DNA of 64,000 nt from Oscillospiraceae bacterium (GCA_022791315.1 JAAVYW010000014.1:36135-100134); one strand, 5' to 3'. Shown: positions 1 through 8,765, counted from the stretch's first letter. Made by a program: numbers and translations. The notes: generated from the sequence alone by a model not told the origin.

Positions 1-36
1 AAATGCCGCCTGCGGAACCAGCCCGCCCGGCGGCAA

Positions 37-537
37 TCACTTCCCCTCCCACTGCCGCACCCGAAAGCGGCAGTGCACGGCCATCAGCTCGGCCTCATCC
101 CAGCCCTCTGTCCGTAAAACAATGGGAGTCTCCTCCCCGTCCGCCAGCCAGGAGAGAATCAGCATCCCCCCGTCCCGGCCGCTTTTTCCCCCCACCTCCC
201 GGCGCTCCCCGCTCTCGGCGCGCGCGTCGGCAATCTCCCCATAGGGGAAACAAAAGGTGCGGTCCCCTGCTACAATGGCCAGGTCGTGCTCCCGCAGCGC
301 CAGGGTGCAGGCTATCCCCTGCTCCACCGGCAGCCCGGATTCGTGCCACGCCCGTATCCAGCGGTCATCCGGGGAGAGCTTCACCGGCCTGCGCCGCCTG
401 AGCCCCAGAATCAGCACCAGGGTCACCGCCATGCCCATCACCAGCAGCTGCCCCCGCTCCTGCCCCGCCAGCCGCAGCACCACCACAGCCGCAATCAGCA
501 GCACTAAGCCGCCCAACATCAGGCCCCGTTGCCTCAT
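37..537 (-). CDS. Hypothetical membrane-anchored protein, two N-terminal TM helices
   Basis: I do not recognise a family. The 166-residue protein has two hydrophobic helices (about residues 6-24 and 30-46), a short Arg-rich turn (RRRRP), then a soluble C-terminal domain of about 115 residues that probably faces the cytoplasm. The soluble part resembles the small beta-rich domains that follow paired helices in YcxB- or PH-like proteins, but this is only an impression. The start at 537 was chosen because AAAGGGGGACA precedes that ATG; a longer frame to 681 has no ribosome binding site. It lies 360 bp downstream of a nitroreductase on the same strand. Confidence 0.6.
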   Translation of the reverse strand: MRQRGLMLGGLVLLIAAVVVLRLAGQERGQLLVMGMAVTLVLILGLRRRRPVKLSPDDRWIRAWHESGLPVEQGIACTLALREHDLAIVAGDRTFCFPYGEIADARAESGERREVGGKSGRDGGMLILSWLADGEETPIVLRTEGWDEAELMAVHCRFRVRQWEGK

Positions 538-896
538 AGCCTGTCCCCCTTTCCCAAGGAAGGATTTATCCCTCCAATTGAAAGAACTATCCGGTATCTC
601 CCGGCCCATAGCCCCGTTTCCAGTAGAAATCAAAGCCGTCCAGCTGACCGATACCCCAGTACCCGTTCCGGCTCTCCGCAAAGCCCGCTCCCGCAGATGG
701 AGGCAGTGTTTTCCCTGTCCTGATACACCCGCCGGCTTTCCAGTGCCTGTCCCCTTTGCGTGTTTATTTTAGGTTCCGCCCCTTCGGGGTTCCGGGCGCA
801 ATGCGCCCGCGAACAGCGCCGTGCCCCGCTGTGGGCAAGTGTTCGTTTTGGAGGCGCGGCGCTCTTTGGAATCCTTTTTTGCTTCTCTTTTGCCCG
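538..896. other. Intergenic stretch, no gene seen
   Basis: The 359 bases between the nitroreductase stop and the start at 537 hold no coding frame with a credible ribosome binding site. A small GGGCGC/GCGCCC hairpin near 799-813 and a run of T near 875 could belong to a terminator for the upstream minus-strand genes, but the stem and the T-run are not adjacent, so I do not call one. Confidence 0.5.
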
Positions 897-1421
897 CTAG
901 GCGCGGATGATGTAGTTTTCCTTCCGGGGCTTTGCCGCCGGCAACTCCGGGGAAGCCGCATAGCCCAAAATGCAGTGGCCGATGCCCACATAGTCCTCGG
1001 AGAGGCCCCATTCCCTCAGCAGTGCCTTGCCCTCTTCGGTCTCAAACTCCTCCTTGGCCCGGTGAATCCAGCAGGAGCCCAGCCCAACGGCATAGGCCGC
1101 ATTCATCAGGTTCCCCAGCACCAGGCTGCCGTCCTCCAAATAGGTGTGGCGCTTTTTGTCGGCCAGCACGATTAAAACTGTGGGCGCGCCATAGAAGGGG
1201 TCGCCCTCCCGGCCCATCACGGCGGCGTTCATCCTTGCCAGCCGGTTCCGCAGCCCCGGCTCCTGCACCACCACAATCACCGGCGACTGCAAGCCCTGCC
1301 CCGTGGGGGCATAGGTCCCCGCTTCCAGGATGATATCCAGCTCCTCGTCTGCAATCTGCCGCGGCTCATAGGCCCGCACACTGCGCCGCTCTTTCAGCCC
1401 GTTTAGCATTTCCTGTTTCAT
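897..1421 (-). CDS. Nitroreductase family protein
   Basis: FMN-dependent nitroreductase-fold oxidoreductase of 174 residues; the physiological substrate cannot be read from sequence. The N-terminus carries the family pattern ERRSVRAYEP, where the Arg-Ser-Xaa-Arg stretch contacts the FMN phosphate, and the centre has the helical GNLMNAAYAVGLGSCWI region that packs at the dimer interface. The ATG at 1421 was preferred over an in-frame upstream codon because GGAAGGGAAAA stands just before it. It follows the TIGR04086 protein by 36 bp on the same strand and probably shares its transcript. A second, unrelated nitroreductase-family gene lies at 18280. Confidence 0.85.
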   Translation of the reverse strand: MKQEMLNGLKERRSVRAYEPRQIADEELDIILEAGTYAPTGQGLQSPVIVVVQEPGLRNRLARMNAAVMGREGDPFYGAPTVLIVLADKKRHTYLEDGSLVLGNLMNAAYAVGLGSCWIHRAKEEFETEEGKALLREWGLSEDYVGIGHCILGYAASPELPAAKPRKENYIIRA

Positions 1422-1457
1422 GTTTTTCCCTTCCTTTCCGTTCGGGTTTCCCAAACT

Positions 1458-1844
1458 CTAAAACTTCAGTTTCTTGCCGGTATTGACCCCCAGCACCCCG
1501 CCAATGCACCCGCACAGCACGCAGATGATACACTTCATCAGCGCGCCCAGCCCCAAAGGCAGCCCTGCCGCAGCCACAGCAGCCCCCAGGAAACAGCAGA
1601 ACAGCACCAGGCCACAGATGGAGCCATAGACCAGCCCGTTTTCCCCTATTTTTTTCGAGGCGATAAAGGCACTCGCCAGCGCCCCTAGCGCCGCAGGCAA
1701 AAAGGCCATGGGCTGCAGCAGCACCGGGGGCATCTCCCGCCCCTTCAGCACGGCGGAAAAGGCCAGCAGCAGCCCCACTCCCAGCACCAGCCCGATGCCC
1801 ATACTCACACCAAGCGATATTATCTGATTTTTCCACTTGCTCAC
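1458..1844 (-). CDS. TIGR04086 family membrane protein
   Basis: Small integral membrane protein of 128 residues with four predicted helices (about 10-32, 43-62, 70-95 and 99-118), rich in Gly and Ala. It matches the TIGR04086 family, which in Firmicutes is typically encoded next to yajC and tgt, as here; function is unknown. I start it at the GTG at 1844, eight bases after AGGGAGGT, instead of the ATG at 1868, which has no such site and would add eight polar residues before the first helix. Confidence 0.75.
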   Translation of the reverse strand: MSKWKNQIISLGVSMGIGLVLGVGLLLAFSAVLKGREMPPVLLQPMAFLPAALGALASAFIASKKIGENGLVYGSICGLVLFCCFLGAAVAAAGLPLGLGALMKCIICVLCGCIGGVLGVNTGKKLKF

Positions 1845-1954
1845 CGCAAAGACCTCCCTTAATCCCAATGTTCTATTTTAACTCTATGCGGGAGGCCTGC
1901 CTGTCATACATGGAAAAGAAAACGCCCGGGAATGGGCACCCGGGCGCGGCAATC

Positions 1955-2293
1955 CTATTCCTCGGCGCTGTCGTCGTGGATGGTGTTGTTGGTCTGCACA
2001 GCAGTGCGCAAAATCCGCAGCTTGCTGCGGTCTGTCCCCGTCTCAATCACCACAGTATCGTCCCGCAGGCTCACCACACGGCCGATAATGCCGCCCACGG
2101 TGATGACCTCGTCGCCCACCTGCAGGCCGCTGCGCATGGCCTGTACTTCCTTCTCCTTCTTTTTCTGGGGCCTAATCATGATGAAATACATCACCACAAA
2201 CACCAAAATCAGCGGCACCATCTGTACCAGCATCACCAGCATCCCGCCGCTGCCTTCTCCGCTGCCTGTGGCAGCCAAAGCGCTCAAAAACAT
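1955..2293 (-). CDS. yajC: Preprotein translocase subunit YajC
   Basis: YajC is the small accessory subunit of the SecDF-YajC complex that assists Sec-dependent export. The 112-residue protein has one membrane helix (about residues 20-40) ending in the family signature FIMIRPQKKKEKE, followed by the cytoplasmic domain with VGDEVITVGGIIGRV, the most conserved YajC stretch. The ATG at 2293 is preferred since AGAAAGGA is about 12 bases upstream, while the ATG at 2305 directly abuts that site. YajC commonly sits right after tgt; here about 4.8 kb of other genes separate them. Confidence 0.9.
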   Translation of the reverse strand: MFLSALAATGSGEGSGGMLVMLVQMVPLILVFVVMYFIMIRPQKKKEKEVQAMRSGLQVGDEVITVGGIIGRVVSLRDDTVVIETGTDRSKLRILRTAVQTNNTIHDDSAEE

Positions 2294-2438
2294 TCTGAAA
2301 ACCATTCCTTTCTCTCTATACAGGCCAGGGGCCAGGGCCTTTGGCCATCCCCTGCCAGCATTTGCCAGGGGACATAATAATCCTATTATACCCGTTCCCG
2401 CCAAAACTTGCAAGCAGAAGATAGGGGAATTTTCAAAA

Positions 2439-3529
2439 TCATCGGCTGGAGGAAGGGATTTTCCCCTTCCCGGCTGTCAGCTTGTCCCACAGCCTGGAAA
2501 TCCCCTCCTCCAGCACCTTCCTCCCGGAATCTATGCCGGTACCGAGAAGCAGGATGAGCCCGGTGGCAATCCCGATATGGATGAGAAAGAACCGGGAATC
2601 CTGATGGGTGGCATTGCGGAACACCTGCCGCCACCAAAAGGCCTGCAGCGAACCGTCATGTAGCATGTAAATTCCCAGCGTGCAGGAGGCCGTATAGTTC
2701 ACCCAACCTACTGCCGGTACAGGCAGGTGTACAAACACGCCAAAAAGGCCCACACTCAGCAGAACCAGCAGCACAGCATTGGGCGGCCAGAAATAAACCG
2801 GGCCAATCCCCGGAAATGTGAGGATGCCCAGCTCCACTCCCAGTACAAAGAGCACGATGGCTCCAAAAGAAGCCAGGGTACAGAGGATGCTGCGCTTTAG
2901 GTTTGCCAAAAACGGCAAGCCGTAGAGCCGGATATAGGCCCCTAGTAACGTCATGACAATCAGCCAAACAAACCGGCTGTAATACGTCATTCCCTCCGTG
3001 TTCCCGTTCTGGTAGAGGAGCCCCTGTACCACCGTGGGATACACCGACCACACCCCCAGCTGTATCAGCAGCAGCCTGGCAAACTCTTGCTGGTTCATAG
3101 CCTGCACCAGCTTTTGCAGATAGGGCCCCAGCAGATAAATCAGCACGTATACCGAGACAAACCAGTACTGCGGCCGCAAAATCGGGAAGAGATAATCCTT
3201 CAGCATCCAGCTTGTCCACTCTGCCTGCCCAAGCAGCACTAAAACCGCCCGGCAGAAGATGAGATAGAATTCTGTCTGGCACACCAACAGCACTAATTTC
3301 TTCAGCCCAAACCTGGAATGGGGCAGGAAATAGCCAGTAATGAGAATAAAACAATTCACTCCCAATTCCCCGAAGTGATAGAGTATGTCCCATATAAATT
3401 TATTAACAGTTAGTGTACCCCCCCCCCCTCAAAATTGAAGCCACCTTTCAACACATAGTGGAAAGATATGATAAAAGCCATACTTAGTATCCTTAAAAGT
3501 TCAAAATTACTCTGTCTCCCTTTCCCCAT
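2439..3529 (-). pseudogene. Acyltransferase family 3 membrane protein, frame broken at an 11-G tract (probably phase-variable)
   Basis: Integral-membrane O-acyltransferase of the OafA/acyltransferase-3 superfamily, expected to acylate a cell-surface glycan. The true start is the ATG at 3529 behind AAAGGGGAAG; it encodes SNFELLRILSMAFIISFHY, the classical first helix with the conserved His24. After Glu34 the frame enters a run of 11 G (C on the plus strand, 3418-3428) and terminates two codons later. Beyond the run, the other frame continues the protein without loss (TVNKFIWDILYHFGELGVNC, then about nine more helices). A tract of 9 or 12 G would restore one frame of about 360 residues. This is either slipped-strand OFF switching or a homopolymer sequencing error. 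It is the last gene of the glycan cassette. Confidence 0.85.
3418..3428. repeat. Homopolymer C11/G11 tract inside the acyltransferase gene
   Basis: Eleven consecutive C residues on the plus strand (G on the coding strand) after codon 34 of the acyltransferase. Total lengths divisible by three keep the frame; 11 breaks it. Runs of this size slip readily during replication and are the usual device of phase-variable surface genes. Confidence 0.95.
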
Positions 3530-3543
3530 AGCAGCTTCCCCTT

Positions 3544-4575
3544 TCACTTTTTCTTTTGGCCAAATACCCAGCACTTGCTAACACCATAGTTCAGCACAAT
3601 CACTACTATCTGGGCCAGTATCTTGACTGGCGTGCTGGCCCAGCCCAGCCTGGTAATCAGCCCATAGAGGATTGCCTCCTCTACCAGCAGTGTAAAAACC
3701 CTGGCCGCAAAAAAACGCGCCACTTGGGAAATCAAGCTGCCGGCTGTCCTCTCCCGGCCGCCAAATACCCAGGCCCGATTGGTAAAAAAGGCAAAGAGCA
3801 CTGCCAAAATCCAGGACACCCCATTGGCCAAAAGCTCGTGCATCCCCAGCGATTCATAGAATAGCATGTATGAGAGTACGCTGATGAGAAACGTAAGCCC
3901 GCCGAAGAAGAGATAGAGCAGCCCCTCTTTATGCGCACGATAAAACGGGAAAAAAATGCGGAACCCTGGCAGCTTCATTCCCCGGTCGAAAATGTCCAGC
4001 CCTTCCTTGCCCTGCTTTGGCCAAGGAAGCAGGCATTCCCCTTTTACCAAATAGCTCTCTTTTGCCAGGAGCGCCAAAGGCGTATCTGCGTCCGAGTCGG
4101 AGTAAAACCCCTGTATCCGCGTGTCCCCTCCCATCTCCTCATAGAACCTCCGCACCTTTTCCTCCCCATAGCAGTTTTTCCCCTGGTACACCCCGGTTTT
4201 TCCATCCACCCGGGAACAAATGAGCCGGGAAATCCCCAGCCTGCGGCAGATTTCTCCCAGCAGATAGTCCGGCGAAGCGGAAATCACCACATCGTCCTCC
4301 CGCCGCTGGCCCAAATACCATCCCTTAACCTTCCCCTGATTTTCATCCCAAAAATCCTGCACCATCTTTTGGGGCTCCGGAATCCCCTGCAAAAAGCAGT
4401 AGAAGTCCTGTTTCAAGGCGGTCTTGTCCTGTTTTCCCAGCCGGTATTTCATCCATCCCAATCCCTGCTTGCCCAAAAACCTTACCAGTCCCGGCCGCTT
4501 TTTCAGGCAATAGAAATAGAAGTCCAGTGTGCTATCCCCGTCATAAATGGTGCCGTCAAAGTCATATACGTTCAT
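3544..4575 (-). CDS. HAD-IB phosphatase fused to a GtrA-type membrane domain
   Basis: A 343-residue two-domain protein. Residues 1-200 form a HAD-IB hydrolase: motif I VYDFDGT with nucleophile Asp5 and acid Asp7, motif II SASPDYLL, and the acidic motif FYSDSDADTP. Residues 215-340 carry four helices of the GtrA/DPMS family, often linked to flipping or handling of polyprenyl-phosphate sugars. In mycobacterial arabinan synthesis a phosphatase removes the 5-phosphate from polyprenyl-phosphoribose made by a UbiA-family enzyme; the UbiA homologue two genes upstream makes that role likely here. It is 9 bp from the upstream glycosyltransferase-like gene, with AGGGGG before the ATG. Start and both domains are clear; the substrate is inference. 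Confidence 0.85.
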   Translation of the reverse strand: MNVYDFDGTIYDGDSTLDFYFYCLKKRPGLVRFLGKQGLGWMKYRLGKQDKTALKQDFYCFLQGIPEPQKMVQDFWDENQGKVKGWYLGQRREDDVVISASPDYLLGEICRRLGISRLICSRVDGKTGVYQGKNCYGEEKVRRFYEEMGGDTRIQGFYSDSDADTPLALLAKESYLVKGECLLPWPKQGKEGLDIFDRGMKLPGFRIFFPFYRAHKEGLLYLFFGGLTFLISVLSYMLFYESLGMHELLANGVSWILAVLFAFFTNRAWVFGGRERTAGSLISQVARFFAARVFTLLVEEAILYGLITRLGWASTPVKILAQIVVIVLNYGVSKCWVFGQKKK

Positions 4576-4584
4576 CCCTACCCC

Positions 4585-6153
4585 CTATCCCAGCGTAGCC
4601 AAAAAACGGTTCACATCCGCAAGCTGGGCCAGGTTTACTGTCAACATAGCTGCCAGGATTACGGCATATGTCCCCTTTTCCGGCAGATGCAGGTGCTCAA
4701 TCAGCCAATCAATCCCTCTCTTCGCCAGAGGAATCACCGCCCAGGAAAAGAGGATAGAAAACAGGGGGGTCTCATGTGGGGCCCAGTTCAACCCAACGAA
4801 AAGAAGGAGGGCAAAGGCCGACCACAGGATACAGACCAGGAGAAATCTATCTCTCCACCCCACAACAGCTCCTAGCAGCATCAGCGCTAAGAGCAGCATG
4901 CCCATCCATGTCACCCCTGTGGTAATAGAAGTCCACAAATACCGGCCCTCGGCTGAAGACGAAAGCGCTACAAAGCAGCTTTGAAACAAGTTAATCACAG
5001 AATAGAGCCGTTCCCTCAGCCCCAACGCCCCACTGCCAAAGTAGGAGTGCGTCGAACCCAACTGCTCTACCGCCAGTGGCAGGTTCAGCAAAAATCCCCG
5101 CCCCATGCACACCAGGGCCGCAAAGCCCCCCACTATCATCACGGTAATCCGCCGCAGCTTGTCTTTCCACGGCCTGGGCGCCAACAGCTCCAATAGGGCC
5201 GCAAAGCCATTGGTTGGCATTGTCCCTACCGAAAGGATAAAGGCACCGGACGAATACTTTTTCCCCCGGCAAACGGTATAGACATAAAATACCAACAACA
5301 CTGTGCATATCTGGTATTTTTCAAAGAACAAGGCATACAACAGCGTGGGAAAGGAGCAGAGGTAGAGCCAAAACACTGCCCGGCTTCCGGTCAGCTTATG
5401 CAGCATCAGGCCCACTAAGAGCAGTGTCTGGATGTTGAGCCATTGCATCAGTATCGCTGTCAGAACCTCCATCTGATTCGCCGGGGCAACCAGCCGCAAT
5501 ATCCCAGTCACCGTAGCCCAGACAGGAAAAGCCAGTTCTCCCATAATAGGGTGGCGGATGTCATAGTAATTGAGGTTTGGAAAAATATTGCGGTAGCACC
5601 AGCCGGAGTCAATCGAATACACCTTATCATACTGCTGATACCACTGCGCATTCGAGAGATAGGCTGCCAGCACCACCAGGGATAGGACAAGCGATACCAC
5701 CGCATACGTTTTCCGTTCCTTGGCGCCAATCCCTTCAAACAAATCCCGCAACAGCTCCCTCACAATTTGGGCCAGCAAAAGCCCAAACCAAAAAGCAGAC
5801 CAAGCTGCAAAGAGATACCACCGCTGCCGGAACAGGTTTACCGGAAGTGACGGCGCTATCTCCTGATAACACACAGCCCCTTTCGTATTGCAGCTCATAT
5901 AAGAAAACCAAAAGACAACCAGTGCTATGGCAGCCGCCACCATTTTATGTGCTTTGAGAAACTCCAGGTTTTTCTCCCACGAATGGCAGAAGAGGAATAG
6001 CCCCGTTGTAAAAGCCACTGCCAATGTAATCCATATGTAAACTGGCTGATAGTACGCAGATATGATTTGCTGAAAAGCTAAAACCGCAAAAGACGCCGCT
6101 GTAAAAATACCTAGCGCCCAAAACCCTATACGGAAAATGCCTTGCTGTTTCAT
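4585..6153 (-). CDS. Polytopic membrane protein, probable GT-C-type glycosyltransferase
   Basis: The 522-residue protein has about 12 hydrophobic helices distributed over its whole length and no cytoplasmic catalytic domain. The long loop after helix 4 (VYSIDSGWCYRNIFPNLNYY, then DIRHP) is rich in Asp, Tyr and Trp, as is the first external loop of GT-C enzymes that use polyprenyl-phosphate sugar donors. I do not recognise a named family, so the assignment rests on topology and on its position between the UbiA-type enzyme and the HAD-GtrA fusion. Its AT-richer codon use matches the rest of the cassette, unlike tgt and queA. Confidence 0.6.
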   Translation of the reverse strand: MKQQGIFRIGFWALGIFTAASFAVLAFQQIISAYYQPVYIWITLAVAFTTGLFLFCHSWEKNLEFLKAHKMVAAAIALVVFWFSYMSCNTKGAVCYQEIAPSLPVNLFRQRWYLFAAWSAFWFGLLLAQIVRELLRDLFEGIGAKERKTYAVVSLVLSLVVLAAYLSNAQWYQQYDKVYSIDSGWCYRNIFPNLNYYDIRHPIMGELAFPVWATVTGILRLVAPANQMEVLTAILMQWLNIQTLLLVGLMLHKLTGSRAVFWLYLCSFPTLLYALFFEKYQICTVLLVFYVYTVCRGKKYSSGAFILSVGTMPTNGFAALLELLAPRPWKDKLRRITVMIVGGFAALVCMGRGFLLNLPLAVEQLGSTHSYFGSGALGLRERLYSVINLFQSCFVALSSSAEGRYLWTSITTGVTWMGMLLLALMLLGAVVGWRDRFLLVCILWSAFALLLFVGLNWAPHETPLFSILFSWAVIPLAKRGIDWLIEHLHLPEKGTYAVILAAMLTVNLAQLADVNRFLATLG

Positions 6154-6166
6154 CGTCCATCCCCCT

Positions 6167-7042
6167 TTATAAATACAAAATCAGGGAGATGGCAACACCA
6201 TATACCGCAATCAACCCCATCAATGCCTTACTGGAAAACACCACATTCACTGGGTCCCCATCCGTCCTGCCAGCTAATAAAAAATTATATGTCATGCAAA
6301 TCAGCAGCACTAGCGGCAAAGTGTAAACCAGCGCCATCGATTTTTCCAGCGCCCACAGGGAATAGAAGACCAATCCCAGCCCCAGGCACAAATACATTTC
6401 ACCGTCCAGATAGGAAAGCGTATATTTCGCCAGCACCGGCCTGGTTGTCCCCAATGGAGCCTCCAGCTTCTCCCCTCCCAGGCGGGAGAGTTCCCCATGC
6501 CGTTTTCCCAGCCCCAGATAGAGGGAAATACACAGCACCGTGAGGAACAGCCAGGAAGATACCGGGACTTCCGCCAGCAGCCCCCCAAACAGCACCCGGA
6601 TTGGATACCCCGCAGACAGCAGCGCCACATCCAAAACTGGTATATTTTTACAGCCAAGGCTGTACAGGCAGTTTATCACAATATAAATGGCAAGATAGAG
6701 GTATTTGTGCCCTAGGGCACAAACGTCACATGGCCATGTGACGTTTAGCAGCGCGGCGAACACCAGCAAAAGCACGCCGATTGCCGTGGCCTGCCGAACT
6801 GGGACCGCGCCGGAGGCAATGGGCCTATCCCGCTTCGTTGGATGGGCCCGGTCATTCCCTACATCCCGTATGTCATTTAGGATATATACAAACGAGCTAG
6901 CCAAACAAAACGACACCGTGCCCAGCGCCGTCTGAAGCAGCAAATGCGGGTTTCCCATCTGTCCGGAAAAGAACAACGGGAAAAAAATCAGCACATTTTT
7001 TGCATAGTGCTTCACCCGCAACAGTTTTAAATATGGTTTCAT
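6167..7042 (-). CDS. UbiA family prenyltransferase, decaprenyl-phosphate phosphoribosyltransferase-like
   Basis: Integral membrane enzyme of 291 residues, about eight or nine helices. The catalytic motif at residues 56-74 reads NDIRDVGNDRAHPTKRDRP, the form typical of 5-phosphoribosyl-1-diphosphate:polyprenyl-phosphate phosphoribosyltransferases (mycobacterial Rv3806c, rhizobial NoeC-like), not of quinone or heme prenyltransferases. The expected product is polyprenyl-phosphoryl-5-phosphoribose. No DprE1/DprE2 epimerase pair is in the window, so the final sugar could be ribofuranose instead of arabinofuranose. First gene of the cassette inserted between tgt and yajC. Confidence 0.85.
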   Translation of the reverse strand: MKPYLKLLRVKHYAKNVLIFFPLFFSGQMGNPHLLLQTALGTVSFCLASSFVYILNDIRDVGNDRAHPTKRDRPIASGAVPVRQATAIGVLLLVFAALLNVTWPCDVCALGHKYLYLAIYIVINCLYSLGCKNIPVLDVALLSAGYPIRVLFGGLLAEVPVSSWLFLTVLCISLYLGLGKRHGELSRLGGEKLEAPLGTTRPVLAKYTLSYLDGEMYLCLGLGLVFYSLWALEKSMALVYTLPLVLLICMTYNFLLAGRTDGDPVNVVFSSKALMGLIAVYGVAISLILYL

Positions 7043-7077
7043 AGTCTGCTCTCCTCTCTCATGTCAAAAGCCATCCC

Positions 7078-8211
7078 CTAAATCCTCCTGTCCAGCCGCT
7101 CCCTGTACTCCTCATAAAAGGCACGGAACCGCCCCTCCTCCAGCGCCTCCCGAATCCGGGCGGCCAGAGTGTTGTAAAAGTACAGGTTGTGCATCACCGC
7201 CAGGCGCATCCCCAGCATCTCGTTGGCCTTGAATAGATGCCGCAGGTAGGCCCTGGAATGCCGCTGGCACAGGGGGCAGCCGCAGGCACTGTCCACCGGG
7301 GCGTCGTCCCTCTGGTACTTCTGGTTGGCAATGTTGCGCACCCCCTCCCAGGTAAAGAGGTGGCCGTGGCGGGCATTGCGGCTGGGCATCACGCAGTCAA
7401 AGAGGTCAATCCCCCGGAATACCCCCTCAATGATGTTCCCCGGCGTGCCCACCCCCATGAGATACCGGGGCTTGCCCTTGGGCATATGGGGCTCCACCGC
7501 CTCAATGACGCGGTACATCTCCCCCGCTGTCTCCCCCACAGCCAGGCCGCCGATGGCATAGCCGTCGCAGTCCAGCGCCGCAATGTCCTTCATGTGCTGG
7601 ATGCGCAGGTCGTCATACACACAGCCCTGGTTGATGCCAAAGAGCAGCTGCTCCCGGTTCAGGGTCTCCGGCAGGAGGGAGAGCCGCTCCAGCTCCGCCT
7701 TGCATCTCGCCAGCCACCGGGTGGTGCGCTGGCAGGAGGCCGCAGAGTACTCCCGGGTAGAGGGATTTTCCACGCACTCATCAAAGGCCATGGCAATGGT
7801 GGACCCCAAATTGGACTGAATCCGGATGCTCTCCTCCGGCCCCATGAAAATGGCCTTGCCGTCGATATGGGAGTGGAAATACACCCCCTCTTCTTTGATC
7901 TTCCGCAGCCCCGCCAGGGAAAACACCTGGAACCCGCCGCTGTCGGTGAGGATGGGCCTGTCCCACCCCATAAAGCGGTGCAGCCCGCCCAGCTCCCGGA
8001 TGACATTGTCCCCCGGCCGCACGTGGAGATGGTAGGTGTTGCACAGCTCCACCTGGCACCCCAGCTCTTTTAGGTCATAGGAGCTCACCCCGCCCTTGAT
8101 AGCGGCGGAGGTGCCCACATTCATAAAGGCCGGGGTCTGCACCACGCCGTGCACCGTCTCAAACACGCCCCGCCGGGCCGCCCCCTCCTGTTTTGTCACT
8201 GTAAATTTCAT
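7078..8211 (-). CDS. tgt: Queuine/preQ1 tRNA-guanine transglycosylase
   Basis: Exchanges the wobble guanine of GUN-anticodon tRNAs for preQ1 in queuosine synthesis. The 377-residue protein has the family hallmarks: LTDSGGFQVFSL with the active-site Asp, FDECVENPS, the GGLAVGE loop, DLFDCVMPSRNARHG with the catalytic Asp and specificity residues, and the C-terminal zinc site (CGCPLCQRHSRAYLRHLF plus a later His). The start at 8211 follows AGAGAGGAAAAG; an upstream extension to 8301 lacks a site. It lies downstream of queA as usual, but DUF4160 and DUF2442 genes are interposed. Confidence 0.97.
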   Translation of the reverse strand: MKFTVTKQEGAARRGVFETVHGVVQTPAFMNVGTSAAIKGGVSSYDLKELGCQVELCNTYHLHVRPGDNVIRELGGLHRFMGWDRPILTDSGGFQVFSLAGLRKIKEEGVYFHSHIDGKAIFMGPEESIRIQSNLGSTIAMAFDECVENPSTREYSAASCQRTTRWLARCKAELERLSLLPETLNREQLLFGINQGCVYDDLRIQHMKDIAALDCDGYAIGGLAVGETAGEMYRVIEAVEPHMPKGKPRYLMGVGTPGNIIEGVFRGIDLFDCVMPSRNARHGHLFTWEGVRNIANQKYQRDDAPVDSACGCPLCQRHSRAYLRHLFKANEMLGMRLAVMHNLYFYNTLAARIREALEEGRFRAFYEEYRERLDRRI

Positions 8212-8254
8212 AGTACTTTTCCTCTCTGCCCGCTTTTCCGCCCATCCAAGAACG

Positions 8255-8503
8255 CTACTGCGGCCTGCCATATTCATAAATAGTATCGCTAGGTAAGTCA
8301 ATCATATCGTTCCAGAAGACACAGGTACGGCTCTCATCCAGCTGCACCTGGTCAAATAGCCCGTGTATCAGCCGCAAATCCCGGTACGACGCAATCTGCT
8401 CCATATCCTCTTTCACATCATAGAGAACGGTTTTTCCGTCGTCAAATACCACCCGCAGACAAAAATCCGGTAGAGGCAATATACTTTGAATACGCGGTAT
8501 CAT
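8255..8503 (-). CDS. DUF2442 domain protein
   Basis: An 82-residue acidic protein matching DUF2442: MIPRIQSILPLPDFCLRVVF at the N-terminus (the family's V-x-P-L-x-x-x-L-x-V-x-F pattern) and a C-terminal half ending WNDMIDLPSDTIYE, the typical L-x-x-DxIYE finish. DUF2442 genes are very often paired with DUF4160 genes, as here with a 10-bp gap, and such pairs have been suggested to act as toxin-antitoxin modules. No activity can be read from the sequence. Confidence 0.85.
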   Translation of the reverse strand: MIPRIQSILPLPDFCLRVVFDDGKTVLYDVKEDMEQIASYRDLRLIHGLFDQVQLDESRTCVFWNDMIDLPSDTIYEYGRPQ

Positions 8504-8513
8504 TTTTCCCTCC

Positions 8514-8765
8514 TTACAGCGGCGGCAGCTTTTCCAAGCTCTGTGTCTCCCACATGGCCAGCAATTTCCTCTGATTTGCCAGCATCCATTCCTTCACCAA
8601 TTCCTGGGCCTTCCTGGGAAGGTCGCCTTCTGTCATTTCCATCGTCTGTAAATCAAAAATTCCCACATACTCGCCATACAGTGCGTGCAAATGACTGGGC
8701 TCGTGCTCCTTCGGCTTAAAAAACATCTTAATTACAATCCCGTAAAACCGGCATATCTCTGGCAT
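8514..8765 (-). CDS. DUF4160 domain protein
   Basis: An 83-residue protein with the DUF4160 signature: MPEICRFYGIVIKMFF, then HEPSHLHALYGEYVGIFDL, the conserved E-x-x-P-x-H-x-H segment. The C-terminal helix (KEWMLANQRKLLAMWE) is also typical. The ATG at 8765 is preferred because AGGGGAAAGAGG precedes it. It is translated just before the DUF2442 gene. The pair stands between queA and tgt, normally adjacent genes, suggesting a small module inserted into the queuosine operon. Confidence 0.85.
   Translation of the reverse strand: MPEICRFYGIVIKMFFKPKEHEPSHLHALYGEYVGIFDLQTMEMTEGDLPRKAQELVKEWMLANQRKLLAMWETQSLEKLPPL

Noticed and set aside
3366..3540. Gene-free gap between the acyltransferase and the HAD-GtrA gene
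   Set aside because: Reading across the 11-G run shows that this stretch is the missing N-terminal part of the acyltransferase, with its own ATG and ribosome binding site.
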